Below are positions 12,495 to 24,417 of a stretch of DNA of 64,000 bases, in pieces (within the stretch, counting starts at the first letter, position 1; every line of letters starts with the position of its first letter). The stretch comes from Silurus meridionalis. Taxonomy: Eukaryota > Chordata > Actinopteri > Siluriformes > Siluridae. The notes beneath the pieces are model-generated. The model saw only the letters and a program-made list of their open reading frames with translations. It was not told where the DNA came from and made no database searches. Both the position numbers and the translations under genes were made by a program. Location of the stretch: assembly GCF_014805685.1 (NCBI RefSeq), contig NC_060907.1, positions 169,620-233,619 of the forward strand, in the 5' to 3' direction.

Positions 12495-14975
12495 TCAGGA
12501 GCCTGACGGCTTGCGGGAAAAAACTGTTACACAGTCTTGTTGTGGCGGCCCAATGCTTCGGAACCGTTTTCCTGATGGTAGGAGGGTGAAGTATGTGTGT
12601 GATGGGTGTGTGTGGTCGTCCACAATGCTGTTTGCTTTGCGGATGCAGTGTGTGGTGTAAATGTCCATGATAGAGGGGAGAGAGACTCCGATGATCTTCT
12701 CAGCTGTCCTCACTATCCTCTGTAGGGTCTTGCGATCCGAGACGGTGCAATTCCCAAACCAGGCAGTGATGCAGCTGCTCACGATGCTCTCGATGGTCCC
12801 TCTATAGAACATGGTCAGGATGGGGGAGGAGATGGGCTTTCCTCAGCCTTCTCAGGAAGTAGAGACGCTGCTGGGCTTTCTTGGTGATGGAGCTGGTGTT
12901 AAGTGACCAGGTGAGGTTATCCGCCAGATGAACACCAAGGAATTTGGTGCTCTTGACGATCTCCACTGAAGATCCATCGATGAACAGTGGAGAATGGTCA
13001 CTCTGTGCTCTTCTGAAGTCAACAACCATCTCTTTGGTTTTGTCCACGTTCAGAGACAGGTTGTTGGCTCCACACCAGGCTGTTAGCCGTTGCACCTCCT
13101 CTCTGTATGCTGACTCGTCGTTCTTGCTGATTAGACCCACCACGGTCGTGTCATCAGCAAACTTGATGATATGATTCGAGCTGTGCATTGGAGCACAGTC
13201 GTGAGTCAGCAGAGTGAACAGCAGTGGACTGAGCACACAGCCCTGAGGGGCCCCAGTGCTCAGTGTGGTGGTGCTGGAGATGCTGTTCCCGATCCGGACT
13301 GACTGAGGTCTCTCGGTCAGGAAGTCCAGGATCCAGTTGCAGAGAGGTGTTCAGGCCCAGTAGGCTCAGCTTCTCGATCAGGTGCTGGGGAATGATTGTG
13401 TTGAATGCTGAACTGAAGTCTATGAACAGCATCCTTACATAAGAGTCCTTGTTATCCAGATGGGTGAGGGCCAGATGGAGGGTTGTGGAGATGGCATCGT
13501 CCGTGGAGCGGTTTGGACGATACGCAAACTGCATGGGGTCCAGTGCGGGTGGGAGCTGGGTCTTTATGTGCCTCATGACAAGCCTCTCGAAGCACTTCAT
13601 CATGATGGGTGTGAGTGCAACGGGACGATAGTCATTGAGGCAGGACACAGAAGACTTCTTGGCACAGGAATGATGGTCGTCATCTTGAGGCACGAAGGAA
13701 CAGTGGCGCTGCTCAGGAGATGTTGAAGATGTCAGTGAAGACATCTGCTAGTTGTTCTGCACATTCCCTGAGCACTCTGCCAGGAATGTTGTCTGGTCCA
13801 GCAGACTTCCGTGGGTTAACTCTGCATAGAGTTTTCCTCACTTCAGCTGTGGTTAGACAGAGCACCTGGTCACTGGGAGGAGGGATGGTCTTCCTCGCCA
13901 CCACGTTGTTCTGCACCTCGAACCGGGCGTAGAAGTCATTCAGCGCATCTGGAAGGGAGGCGTCACGGTCACAAGCAGGTGATGTGGTCTTGTAATTCGT
14001 GATCGCCTGGATGCCCTGCCACATGCGCCGGTGTCTCCGCTGTCCTGGAAGTGGCCATGGATTCTCTTGGCGTGTGCGCTTGCCTCTCTGATAGCACGGG
14101 ACAGTTTGGCCCTTGCTGTTTTAAGGCCGTCTTGTCCCCTGCTCTGAAGGCAGAGTCTCTTGTTTTCAGCAGCGCACGAACCTTGGCGGTCATCCATGGC
14201 TTCTGGTTGGAACGTATAGTGATGGTCCTGGAGGTAGTCACGTCGTCAATGCACTTGCCGATGTAACTGGTCACTGTTGACGTGTACTCCTCCAAGTTGA
14301 TGAAATCGCCATTGGTTGCAGCTTCCCTGAACATGTCCCAGTCAGTGCATTCAAAACAGTCCTGGAGAGCAGACATGGATCCTGCTGGCCAGGTTCTCAC
14401 TTGTTTTGAGCTGGTCTTGAACGCCTGCTGAGTGGTCTGTATGCTGGGATCAGCATAACAGAGATGTGGTCTGAGTACCCGAGGTGGGGGCGGGGCTTCG
14501 CCCGGTATGCGCCCCGGATGTTTGTGTAAACAACATCCAGCGTGTTTTCTCCTCTGGTTGCAAAGTCCACATTCTGATAGAATTTGGGAAGCACAGTCCT
14601 GAGATTTGCATGATTAAAATCTCCGGCGACTATAAACAGTCCGTCAGGGTGTGTGTTTTGAAGTTCGCTAATGGTCCCGTAGAGCACGCTGAGCGCTTCC
14701 TTAGCATTAGCGCTAGGTGGTATGTACACTCCGAGCACAATAGCGGTGGTGAATTCCCGGGGTAAATAAAAAGGTCTACATCTCACAACAATAAACTCCA
14801 GCAGCGATGAGCAGTAGGTAGAAACAAGCACAGAGTTCTTACACCATTCCGTGTTGATGTAAACACACAGACCGCCGCCGCGAGTCTTACCGCACAGAGC
14901 TGCATTTCTGTCGGCACGAAACGCAGCTAGCCCGTCCAGCTGGATGGCGGCGTCCGAACTCTGTCGCTCAGCCAC
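12495..14975 (-). pseudogene. LINE E endonuclease-reverse transcriptase, frameshifted
   Basis: The endonuclease half (14,975-14,397) shows GGGLCVYIN, the catalytic GDFNHANL and the histidine-bearing [11 protein letters not shown]. The linker carries [19 protein letters not shown] and MWQGIQAIT. The RT half shows [54 protein letters not shown] sequence (plus strand 13,237-13,262), [11 protein letters not shown] and the C-terminal LLPSGKRFRSIGPP. The reading frame is divided among at least six segments: 14,397-14,975, 13,969-14,400, 13,713-14,024, 13,154-13,744, 12,802-13,236 and 12,495-12,812. Domain order is complete and catalytic residues survive, so decay is by indels, not by loss of domains. 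Confidence 0.85.
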
Positions 14976-15397
14976 GTCTCAGTAAACACAAAACGCAGCA
15001 GTGTCTGTACTCACGCCGAGTAGCTTGTTGGAGTCTGATGTAGTCTAATTTATTGTCCAGGGAGCAGACATTTGCCAGCAGTAGTGATGGTAGAGCGGGC
15101 CGGCTAGGGTTTGCTTTTAGCCTAGCATTAGCACCCGCCGCTCGCGTTCTGCTTCCTTGTGCAACGCTTCCGATTCCCCCTCCTCCGTCCGTCCTCCGCA
15201 GGCGACGCCGAGGTCGCGTAGCTTCTGCCGCAGGTCGTCATTTATGGTGTTGTTTGGGTTGTTTCTGAGTTCTATCAATGTTTTCGGTTGTACACAGGGA
15301 CACCGGTTGCTCGATGCCCATGTGTTGTGTAGGGCGGGCTACAGAATAACGTTAGCACCATTTTGGGTCCGGAGCGGCCGCTGCGAGCTACTGCCGC

Positions 15398-15409
15398 GCC
15401 GCCATCTTG
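15398..15409 (-). promoter_or_regulatory. TISU/YY1-like motif at the 5' end of LINE E
   Basis: The minus strand reads CAAGATGGCGGC, an exact match to the TISU consensus SAASATGGCGGC. This element combines a YY1-type initiator with a start codon for mRNAs with very short leaders. The ATG lies about 12 nt from the LINE 5' end. In this decayed copy the frame meets TAG after five codons. Confidence 0.6.
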
Positions 15410-15417
15410 GACACAAG

Positions 15418-15689
15418 ATGATCGCTATCAGTTTGTTGATGTAAATGGTGAGTTCTCTACACTCTCTGAGGTAAAGTTTGGTGTTCCTCAAGGATCTGTC
15501 TTAGACCCTCTGCTTTTCTCTTTATATCTGCTGCCTCTTGGGGAAATTATTCATAAACATGGGATTCGCTTCCATTGCTATGCTGATGATACACAGCTGT
15601 ATATTACAGCAAAGCCAGATGAGAGAGATCAGCTTAACTTTCATATAACAATAGGGACACTTAATAATCCATATCCTTCTCTTCCTGTC

Positions 15690-15728
<39 letters not shown>

Positions 15729-15802
15729 CGAGTTAAACATGCTCCTGAGGCTCCAGTGACCACTGTTCCTGCCCCTCTCCCCTCCGTGGATCTTCCCCAT
15801 TC
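15418..15802 (+). mobile_element. L2-like LINE copy C, resumed RT and 3' UTR
   Basis: The copy resumes with [17 protein letters not shown] sequence, [20 protein letters not shown] and the catalytic [10 protein letters not shown] (15,574-15,603). It then jumps at about 15,640 into 3' UTR sequence with a CT run (15,692-15,725). That UTR matches 53,350-53,500 of copy B in reverse. About 1 kb of RT and C-terminal coding is deleted. It abuts another LINE 3' end at about 15,803. Confidence 0.75.
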
Positions 15803-15876
15803 GAAGCATTCGGGCCGCCAGTTTTTTCCTGCAAGCCATCAGGCATTTCAACAAACATCTGAACTGAACTCTCGCT

Positions 15877-15935
<59 letters not shown>

Positions 15936-16575
15936 TGTGACTGATCTGTACAAACCGGACTCAACACACATGATACACTTCGCACACCCAGGTTTCAGTA
16001 CCATTTACACTTTTTTATTATGTTTACATGCCGTTTGTTGTTGATCTTTTCCGGGACTTGTTCTTTTTGCACAATATTCTGTCCAAATCCTTTGGTCACT
16101 GTTCAGTTTATTTTGATTGCTGCTATTGTTGAATTGCACAATTCTGTTTACATTTTTCTGTTTACATTTTTCTGCTACTGTGCACCTTATTCTGTCACGA
16201 CAGGTTTTACTGGCGGAGTTATTGCTGTTTTAATTTTTATATTTTGTGTATTGTGTATTGTCCTGCACTGTCTTGTGTTGTCTTTTGCACTGTCTTGTGT
16301 TGTCTTTTGCAACTGTCCTGTGTTGTCTTTTGCACTGTCTTGTGTTGTCTTTTGCACTGTCCTGTGTTGTCTTTTGCACTGTTTGCACCAGTTGCACACA
16401 TGCACCTTATGTGGTGAGGATCTTAATTCTTGGCCCTGTGTTCTTCTGTTCTGTGACTGTTGTTTTATGTTGTTTTATGGAGCACCTGGGTTCAGGAGGA
16501 ACGTTGTTTCATTTCACTGTGTACTGCATCAGCTATATATGGTTGAAATGACAATAAAAGCTTCTTGACTTGACA
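15803..16575 (+). mobile_element. Rex1/CR1-like LINE 3' end fragment
   Basis: Same family as copies D and E. It starts in the terminal coding region (gaagcattcgggccgccag, then gcaagccatcaggcatttc) and has an AC run at 15,880-15,933 at the family-specific place. It then has a 22-bp TGTCTTGTGTTGTCTTTTGC-type minisatellite at 16,262-16,385 and ends atgacaataaaagcttcttg plus acttgac at about 16,550-16,575. It is 5'-truncated and fused to L2-like 3' UTR on its left. Confidence 0.8.
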
Positions 16576-16880
16576 GCTGAAAATGCCCATTGTTTTAAAA
16601 ACGCTTCACTGATTGGGTAACACCTACTAGAAATTTATAGAGAATTGGTTCAATAACAATTTCTTCACCCATTTGTGCTGTCAGCTTTCATCAGAAAATC
16701 AATGTTGATCCAACATACTTCAACTACTGAAATGTCACTCTCAACAAAAATGATGGTCTGGATGAAAACTCATTGTATCCTTCACCTTGCTATCTGGGAT
16801 ACAATATGTTTTATATGTTTAAATTTTTACCTTGTGTGATTGTCAAGTATGAATTGTTGCATTAATGTGGATCAAATACA

Positions 16881-16937
<57 letters not shown>

Positions 16938-17136
16938 CATAGGGTAAACATAGGTGGCAGCAATTTATAAAGATTATTATTATTAGTAGTAGTAGTACTA
17001 TTATTATTACTATTCTTGTTAGTTTATTTATTTATTGTACATTTTAATGTTAATTAATACAATTGAATTCTGTAATTCTTGTCTCTCGCATTTCTGTTTA
17101 ACCACCAGGTGGCAGTAGTGGATTGCTCTATAACTC

Positions 17137-17214
<78 letters not shown>

Positions 17215-17370
17215 TAAAATTAGATGAGTCTTAAACTGTTATACTGTAAATGTTAGACACAACAGTGTAAATGTATTTTAAACACATGTATTTGACAACA
17301 ATAACGTAAAAAAAAACACTAGAGATGTTTTATTGAGAGATATTTTGTCACTAATATAGTGTGATATATA
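16576..17370. other. Unassigned AT-rich DNA with AC and GT microsatellites
   Basis: No gene or repeat family recognised. It holds an AC run (16,882-16,936), a TTA/AGT-rich stretch (about 16,975-17,010) and a long GT run (17,138-17,211). Confidence 0.7.
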
Positions 17371-17615
17371 GCATCTCATAAAAGTGAGTACACCCCTCAC
17401 CTTTACAGATTTACTGTCTTCTGAAAATAACTCAACATACAGCCTTATTGTCTAAATAACTGGCAACAAAAGTGAGTACACCCTCAGTGAACATGTCAAA
17501 CCTGTGTCCAAAGTGTGAAAATTTTGTGAAAGCTAAATTGTTACCCAGCACTGCCTTAATCCTCCTGGGCATGGAATTTACCAGAGCTGTACAGGTTGTG
17601 GGAATCCTGTGTAAA
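17371..17615 (-). mobile_element. Tc1/mariner element, terminal fragment
   Basis: The block gcatctcataaaagtgagta followed by caccc, then the second aaaagtgagtacaccctcag, acatgtcaaacctgtgtcca and agcactgccttaatcctcct plus gggcatggaatt, matches one end of a widespread fish Tc1-like transposon as I remember it. The body of the transposase is absent. Sequence similarity stops near 17,612. The strand is assigned by the usual orientation of the transposase relative to this end and is tentative. Confidence 0.6.
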
Positions 17616-17799
17616 ATGTGTTTGATCTAAACCATCTTTATGCTAATCTTTAATAAGGGAATGTTGTGTCCACCTCTGAGACTTTTATATCACTTCATTT
17701 ATAGCAATTCTCCTTTAGTTCTATCAATGTGTAAGCCTCGGCTCTTCTGTGAAAAGTTCATAGATTTCAATTCAATTAATTAAGCTTTGAGTACTCACT

Positions 17800-17914
17800 T
17801 GTAGGAGAAGTTGGACACTGAGGAAGGAGAAAAGGATTTGTAGCGATTGGCCAGGCAAAGGGACCGAGCAATAAAGGATGGAGATGGAAATGTGTTGACT
17901 AGTGAGGAGAGTGT

Positions 17915-17958
<44 letters not shown>

Positions 17959-19290
17959 TGGATGGTGTGGAGATGGTGAAGCAGGAAGTGGATAGGTAGA
18001 AGCATGGATATGTTTAGGAGAGATGCAGTGGACATTGTTTACCAGGATTCTGGAAGGTGAAAAGATGCCTGAGGAATGGAGAAGGGAGGGAGTGCAGACC
18101 TGCAGTAACTACAGGAGAATCAAGTTGATCAGTCACACCATGTAGTTCTGGAAAAGAGTAGTGGAAGCCAGGCTGAGAGAAGAGGTGACCATCTGTGAGC
18201 AACAGTATGGTTTCAAGAACACCACAGACACATTATTTGCTTTGAGAATGTTGATGGAGAAGTATAGAGAAGGTCAGAAGGAGCTGCATTGTGTGTTTGT
18301 GGATTTAGAGAAGGCGTACGACAGGGTGGAGAGAGGAGTTGTGGTATTGTTTGAGGAAGTCTGGTGTATCAGAGAAGTATGTGAGGGTGGTGCAGGACAT
18401 GTATGAGGACAGTGTGACAGCAGTGAAGTGTGCAGTAGGAAAGACAGGCTGGTTCAGGGTGGAGGTGGAGCTGCATCAAGGATCGGCTCTGAGCCCTTTC
18501 CTGTTTGCAGTGGTGATGGACAGGTTGAATGACAAGGTCAGACAGGAGTCTCCATGGACTATGGTGTTTGCGGATGATATTGTGATTTGTGGTGAGAATA
18601 GGGAGCAGGTGGAGAAGATCCTGGAGAGGTGGAGGTACACACTGAAGAGAAGAGGAATGAAAATCAGTAGGAAGAAGGGAGAAGAGGTGGAGGAGTTCAG
18701 GTACCTGGGGTCAACAGTGCAAAGTAATGGAGAGTGTGTTAGAGAAGTGAAGAAAAGAGTGCAGGCAGGTGGAGTGGATGGAGAAGAGTGATAGCAGGAG
18801 TGATTTGTGATAGAAGAGTATCTGTGAGAGTGAAAGGGAAAGTTTATAGGACTGTGGTGAGACCTGAGATGTTGTATGGATTAGAGACAGTGACATTGAG
18901 TAAAAGACAGGAGGTGGAGCTGGAGGTAGCAGAGCTGAAGATGTTGAGATGTTCATTGGGAGTGACGACGATGGACAGGATTAGAAATGAGTTTATTAGA
19001 GGGACAGCGCATGTAGGATGTTTTGGAGACAAGGTGAGGGAGGTGAGATTGAGATGGTTTGGACATGTGGAGAGGAGGGACATGGGGTATATCAGTAGGA
19101 GAATGCTGATGATGGAGACAACAGGAAGGAGAAAAAGAGGAAGACCAAGGAGGAGGCATATGGATGTGGTGAGGGAAGACATGCAGGTAGTTGGTTTGAA
19201 AGAGGCAGATGTAGAGAACAGGGTGATCCACAGACGGTTGCTACACTGTGGCGCCCCCTAATGGGAGAAGCCGAAAGAAAAAGAAGCAGC
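17800..19290 (+). mobile_element. RTE-clade LINE, 5'-truncated
   Basis: It carries RT and C-terminal coding of an RTE-type element and its characteristic end: ttgctacactgtggcgcccc, then taatgggagaagccgaaaga and an A-rich aaaaagaag tail (19,241-19,290). An AG run sits at about 17,920-17,956. The left limit is approximate. Positions 19,290 onward leave the element. Confidence 0.85.
18040..19261 (+). pseudogene. RTE LINE reverse transcriptase, frameshifted
   Basis: Segments in order: EARLREEVTICEQQYGFKNT (RT finger), LHCVFVDLEKAYDRVER (motif A), LHQGSALSPFLFAVVMDRL (motif B region) and the catalytic MVFADDIVICGENREQV (about 18,560-18,610). Then come FRYLGSTVQSNGECVREVKK and the C-terminal RRMLMMETTGRRKRGRPRRR, then HMDVVREDM. 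Frames change near 18,340 and 18,790. Compared with the family as I know it, about 30-35 codons are missing between RGMKISR and the VEEFRYLGS segment, near 18,672-18,690. It is inactive. Confidence 0.85.
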
Positions 19291-20754
19291 TTTGAGTATG
19301 CACTGCCTACAGCTTACCAGCAGTTTCCCTTTTTAGTTTTCCCTTTGTTTAATGTGCTCAAATTTTAGCTAGAATTGTTTCTAATGTTCTTTCAGATCAT
19401 GCAGGCACTCGGCATTATGACCTGCCACAGAAAAAGTCTCTGTCTTTTTCAACCTGTCCAAATTTCTCTGGTGCTCTGCATTTCCCCTTACAGGTTCCTT
19501 CCTCTTATCATCAATAGGAAACTCTAATCTAATCTGGATTTCTGTGGTGATGTCTACTGATAACAACAATGTACATATAAAATAGTTATTCTATTTAAAT
19601 CACATAAATGAAGTCGAATTCATAAAAGTTGTATGAAGACTGTGAGATTTGCCAGTTTTGATGCATTTTAGTAAATAATTTGTATTATGTTCTGTTTGAT
19701 TGACATCTGATTCCATCCCAAAACAATGGTGAGCTGCACTAATCACTTTTGCTAGTGATATTTGTAAGCAGTAGGGGAAACTGTTCTCCAAACTGGAGCG
19801 GAATGTGTTTCTGTTCTGCAATTTAACACTTGTTGGATGTGTCATGGCAACAGCAAGAGAAAGTGTGTAAGTGGGGAGCCACATGGTGCCATGGAAACAG
19901 AGCACATATTTACTTAAAAATGTGTCGTGGACCTGATAGTGTGGGAGACATGAGCAGAGACTGGCACAAGCAGCATTTCATCAGGAGTATGTAAAGTTTC
20001 TGCTGCTAAGTCAATTTCAAAACCTTTAATAATAATTTAAAACTCTGCCCACATGTTTACTTCTAAGGAATGCAAACATGGCAGAAGCAGGTGCAATGAC
20101 AGATGTTTCTGATATGGCCAAGTGTAAATTATGTGTAAATTAAACAATTGAACTGGATAAATAGGCACATGGTCATGGCTATATCAGCTTTAAAGTAAAT
20201 AGATAATTCTTCTTGATGTTTGTTTATTCACCTTGTAACCACTAGAGGTCAGATTGCACCCAGTGCACCTTTAACAGAGGAATGGAGGACTACGGATATA
20301 TCTCTCTATATCTCTTCTGAAATGAAAGCTTTATCGTAACTGTCAGAATCTGATTTGTGTACATTTTAATCCATATTATTGCTGCTGGCAAAAATCATTC
20401 TGAAGTCCATGTACAATCCCATAAGTGTGGAGATGATTATTGATTTCAGGGGGTAAAAAGCCTTCTCCGAAACATTCATATATAAATATATTGCTGAACA
20501 GTCAGTGAAGTGGAGCGTGGAGTCACACAAATGACTGGCACGATCATCCAGCAAAAGACACCCCCAAGGCCCTGCAACATGGCAGCGAAAGAAATTTAAG
20601 CTGTCACTGATATCTTCTGCAAAGCAACAATAAAATCAATCCTCAGTTGCTGCCTGCTAGACTTCTGTAACATTTCTGTAACTTAAAACTGACTGTCAGC
20701 TCCTCAACATCACCCTTACTCTCTTCTCTCTACTCTCTCTCCTGTCTTTTACTA
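19291..20754. other. Unassigned single-copy-looking DNA
   Basis: About 1.46 kb without a recognisable gene, RNA or repeat. Short open frames (19,381-19,569 and 19,600-19,905 minus, 20,366-20,554 minus) lack any domain and have no supporting splice context. The end (20,700-20,754) grades into TC/CA-rich sequence that leads into the minisatellite. Confidence 0.6.
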
Positions 20755-21512
20755 TTATCCTCCATCACCATCACTCTCACTATCACCCTCCCTATCACCA
20801 TCACTCTCACTCTCACCATCACCCTCACTCACCCTCACTCTCACCATCACTCTCACCCTCACTCTCACCCTCACTCACCATCACTCACCCTCACTATCAC
20901 CATCAATCTCACCCTCACTCTCACCATCACCCTCACTCTCACCATCACTCTCACCATCACCCTCACTCTCACCATCACTCTCACCATCACTCACCCTCAC
21001 TATCACCATCACTCTTACCATCACTTTCACCCTCACTCTCACCATCACCTCACTCTCACCATCACTCACCATCACTCACCTCACCATCACTCACCATCAC
21101 TCTCACCTCACCATCACTATCACCATCACTCTTACCATCACTCTCACCCTCACTCTTACCATCACTTTCACCATCAATCTCACCCTCACTATCATCATCA
21201 CTCTCACCATCACTATCACCATCACTCTCACCATCACTCTCACTCACCATCACTCTCACCCTCACTATCACCATCACCTCACCATCACTCACCCTCACTC
21301 TCACCATCACTCACCATCACTCACCATCACCCTCACTCTCACCATCACCTCACTCACCATCACTCTCACCTCACTCACCATCACTCTTACCATCACTCAC
21401 CATCACTCTTACCATCACTTTCACCATCAATCTCACCCTCACTATCATCATCACTCTCACCATCACTATCACCATCACTCTCAGCATCACCCCTCACTAT
21501 CACCCTCGCTAT
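20755..21512. repeat. CACT-type minisatellite, block 1
   Basis: A degenerate array of 6-12 bp units such as tcaccatcactc, tcaccctcactc and tcactatcaccat. The plus strand has almost no G. Sequences of the same composition at 22,668-23,282 and 34,804-36,172 are the rest of the array, separated by transposon insertions. Frames through it translate to monotonous S/P/L/T or V/R/M strings and are not genes. Confidence 0.9.
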
Positions 21513-22667
21513 TGTAAGGATGTAAACAAATGATGTAATACTGATACATTGAACGGTTTGATATAAGTCAAAAGATGATCTGTGTTTAAAATGCTGTTTT
21601 ATTTACATTACAATATGCAGTGTTTGCTTGTTTACATTTCACTCTCTTTTCCCGTAAGTTTAATGATCTGTCTGTGATCGATTGCTAATGCCTCGGTCAG
21701 CCTGTGTGCGGCGCGTGCAGCTGACGTTCGTCCATTACAACATTGGACGTGACTGAAGCTACATCGTGTCCGTGTCATATTTTCTATTTCCTCTTATACA
21801 GGTAAGAACGAGGGTTGTATAATGTGTGAACAAGTCATATATGTGTTTAATACTGTAAGGAACATGCGGGGAGTAAATACTAATGATTGTATTTATGTAA
21901 GCGCATTTAGAAGACTAGTGTGAAGTGTTGGCCAGTGTAGCCTGCATGCTAGCTGTGTAGCACATGGTGGAGAACGTTGATCTAGGTTAACATCGCAGCC
22001 ACTATTTTCTCTGTGTGTGTATACGTTTTATATCAAAGGGATAAGGTAAACGTGTTATTGTTGAAGTTTAAGAAAATTGTGTTTAAAGAGTGTTTAATGT
22101 GAAGAGGCAAGATAGTTTATATGTGTAAGCACAATGCTATTACTGAGGGTAAAATGTTAAGTGTATTCTGAATTAATAATAACTATAAAACAGCAGTGTT
22201 TATTCTTATATTATATCTATTGTGCTGTTTATTGTTCTAAACACTACAGAGTAAAGTTTAATCTATTTTGTTTAAATAATCTTTTATTAAATGTACTTTT
22301 TCAAGGTTATTTGTCAATACTGTTTGAGGATGCTGTGAATACATTTTGATATCTACTGTTTTATGAATGTTTAAAAACAGTATGAATGCTGTGAACACAT
22401 TTTGATATGTTTTTGGTAACTCATGTTAAAGGTTAACTCAGGTATTTTAGTAAGAAAGAGTTATAACTTACCAGCTGATATTTTTCCTAATCGTGAAGTT
22501 TCTCAGAGAGACATTATGTCATGCAAAGGGAAAATAACATGTGTAAGTGTGATACTGTGTAAATGTTTTATGCTGTTCATGGTAAATGCATTACAACATT
22601 GGACGTGACTGAAGCTACATCGTGTCCGTGTCATATTTTCTATTTCCTCTTATACAGAGGCGTAACA
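21513..22667. mobile_element. LTR-like element (TG...CA ends) inside the minisatellite
   Basis: 1,155 bases of normal composition split the minisatellite. They start TGTAAGG and end GCGTAACA, with CTAT on both sides (21,509-21,512 and 22,668-22,671), so removing the element and one CTAT restores array phase. A 69-bp segment is repeated exactly inside it, at 21,733-21,801 and at the right end, 22,589-22,657. No protein domain was found, so a solo LTR or a short non-autonomous LTR element is most likely. Orientation is uncertain. Confidence 0.5.
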
Positions 22668-23282
22668 CTATCACCCTCACTCTCACCCTCACTCTCACCC
22701 ACTTTCACCATCACTATCACCCTCAGCATCTCCCCTCACCCTCATCATCACTTTCACCCAAACTATCACCATTACTATCACCATCACTCTCACCATCACC
22801 TTCACTCTCACCATCACTCTCACCATCACCTTCACTCTCACCATCACTCTCACCATCACTCTCACCCTCGCTATCACCAATGCTATCACTCTCACCATCT
22901 CTATCACTCTCACCCTCGCTATCACCATCACTCACCCTCACTATCACCATCACCCTCACTCACCATCACTCTCACATCACTATCACCATCACTCTCACCT
23001 CACTCTCACCCTCACTATCACCATCACTCTAACCTCACCCTCACTCACCATCACCCTCACTATAACCATCACTATCATCATCACCATCACTATCATCATC
23101 ACTCTCAACATCACTATCACCATCACTCTTAGCATCACCCCTCACTATCACAATCACTCTCACCCTTACTGTCATCCTTGCTATCACCATCACTCTCACC
23201 ATTACTCTCACCATCACCTCAGCGTCACCCCTCACCATCACCATCACTATCACCATCTCTCACCATCACCCTCACTCTAACC
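22668..23282. repeat. CACT-type minisatellite, block 2
   Basis: Same units as block 1 (tcaccatcactctcacc and variants), 615 bases between the LTR-like element and the 3' tail of LINE G. The open frames over it are repeat translations. Confidence 0.9.
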
Positions 23283-23440
23283 AATCAATCAATCAATCAA
23301 ACTTTATTTAGAAAGCGCATTACAACCACCAAAAGGAGCACAAGGCGCTTTCAAGTAAAGCAAAAAATAAACATTAAAAATAAAAATTTAAAGTTTAATT
23401 GAAAGTAATAAATTTAAAATAAATTAAAAGTTTTAAAATT

Positions 23441-24417
23441 TTAAAATTTAAAAATACTCAGCTCAGTGACGCATCGTATGTGTGATGGAAGTGCATTCCA
23501 CAGCGTTGGTCCCTGGACAGCAAATGACCGGCCTCCAAACTTTTTGTAGTTGCATTTAGGAACAACCAGAGAGCTATGTCCAGAGGAGCGGAGAGTTCTG
23601 GCTGGTTGGTAGACCTTTATCAATTCTGCAAGGTACGGTGGGGCCAGATCATTAATTGTCTTGAACACAAACAGCAGGACCTTATACTCCACCTTATAGT
23701 CCAGTGTAAAGGGCATTACAATAGTCAATCCTCGAGCTGATGAAGGCATGTATAGCTTTTTCAAGGTCAGCTTGGGACAAGAAAGATTTGACCTTGCTGA
23801 GGAACCTTAGCTGATAAAAGCTTGCCTTCCCTACTGCACTGATCTGCTTATCGAAGTGCATACTTTGGTCAAAAATAACACCCAGGTTACGCACGAAGGT
23901 GCAAACTGAGGTGTACGGGGACCAAAACTCAGAGAACTGCTGGGTAAGTCCGAGCTAAACAGGATGTACTCAGTTTTTTTCATTTAGATGAAGGAAGTTC
24001 TGAGAAAGCCACTGTTTAATATCCTGAAGGCAACTATGGAGAGGGTCCAATGCAGAACGATTACTCTGAATCACAGGAAGATAGATCTGGAGGTCGTCAG
24101 CATAGAAATAAAATTGAACATTATGATTGGAGATAAGTTGTCTAAGTGGCAGCATATAGAGTGAGAACATAATAGGACCAAGAATAGATCCCTGAGGCAC
24201 ACCAGATGACAGAGGAGCAACTGAGGAAGAATTATCATCCAGCATTACTGAAAATGTTCTGTTAGTGAGGTATGATGAGAACCAATTTAGTACTGCACCC
24301 TGCAGACCAACAACATGTTGAAGACGAGAGATGAGGATGGCATGATCCACGGTGTCAAATGCAGCGGTAAGGTCCAGTAACACCAAAACCACAGAGCTTT
24401 TACCATCCAAGACTCCA
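23441..24417 (-). pseudogene. LINE G reverse transcriptase, C-terminal two thirds
   Basis: 24,410-23,970 reads [40 protein letters not shown] and the catalytic YFYADDLQIYLPV. Then comes the thumb (LHSCLQDIKQWLSQNFLHLN). Two further frames, 23,894-23,694 and 23,764-23,441, continue with NLGVIFDQSMHFDKQISAVG, SSRIDYCNALYTGL and the terminal GRSFAVQGPTLWNALPSHIR. It joins to the RT N-terminal part at 29,286-30,003 once LINE A is removed. There are at least two frameshifts. Confidence 0.8.

Larger units (their letters stand above)
11780..15417 (-). mobile_element. Rex1/CR1-like LINE copy E, near full length
   Basis: About 3.6 kb on the minus strand, inserted in LINE copy C. The 5' end is CTTGTGTCCAAGATGGCGGC at 15,417-15,398. 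A CpG-rich 5' region runs to about 14,980. Coding sequence spans 14,975-12,495. The 3' UTR has a GT run (12,429-12,468), a 20-bp minisatellite (12,006-12,090) and a terminal aataaaagcttcttgactcttgac. The copy has both ends but carries many frameshifts. The L2 target (gtcttatttgactgatcgct) lost a few bases at the junctions, so no target duplication is clear. Confidence 0.85.

Noticed and set aside
20755..23282. CRISPR-like alternation of repeats and spacers
   Set aside because: Units are 6-12 bases and degenerate with no constant repeat or spacer length; the genome is eukaryotic.
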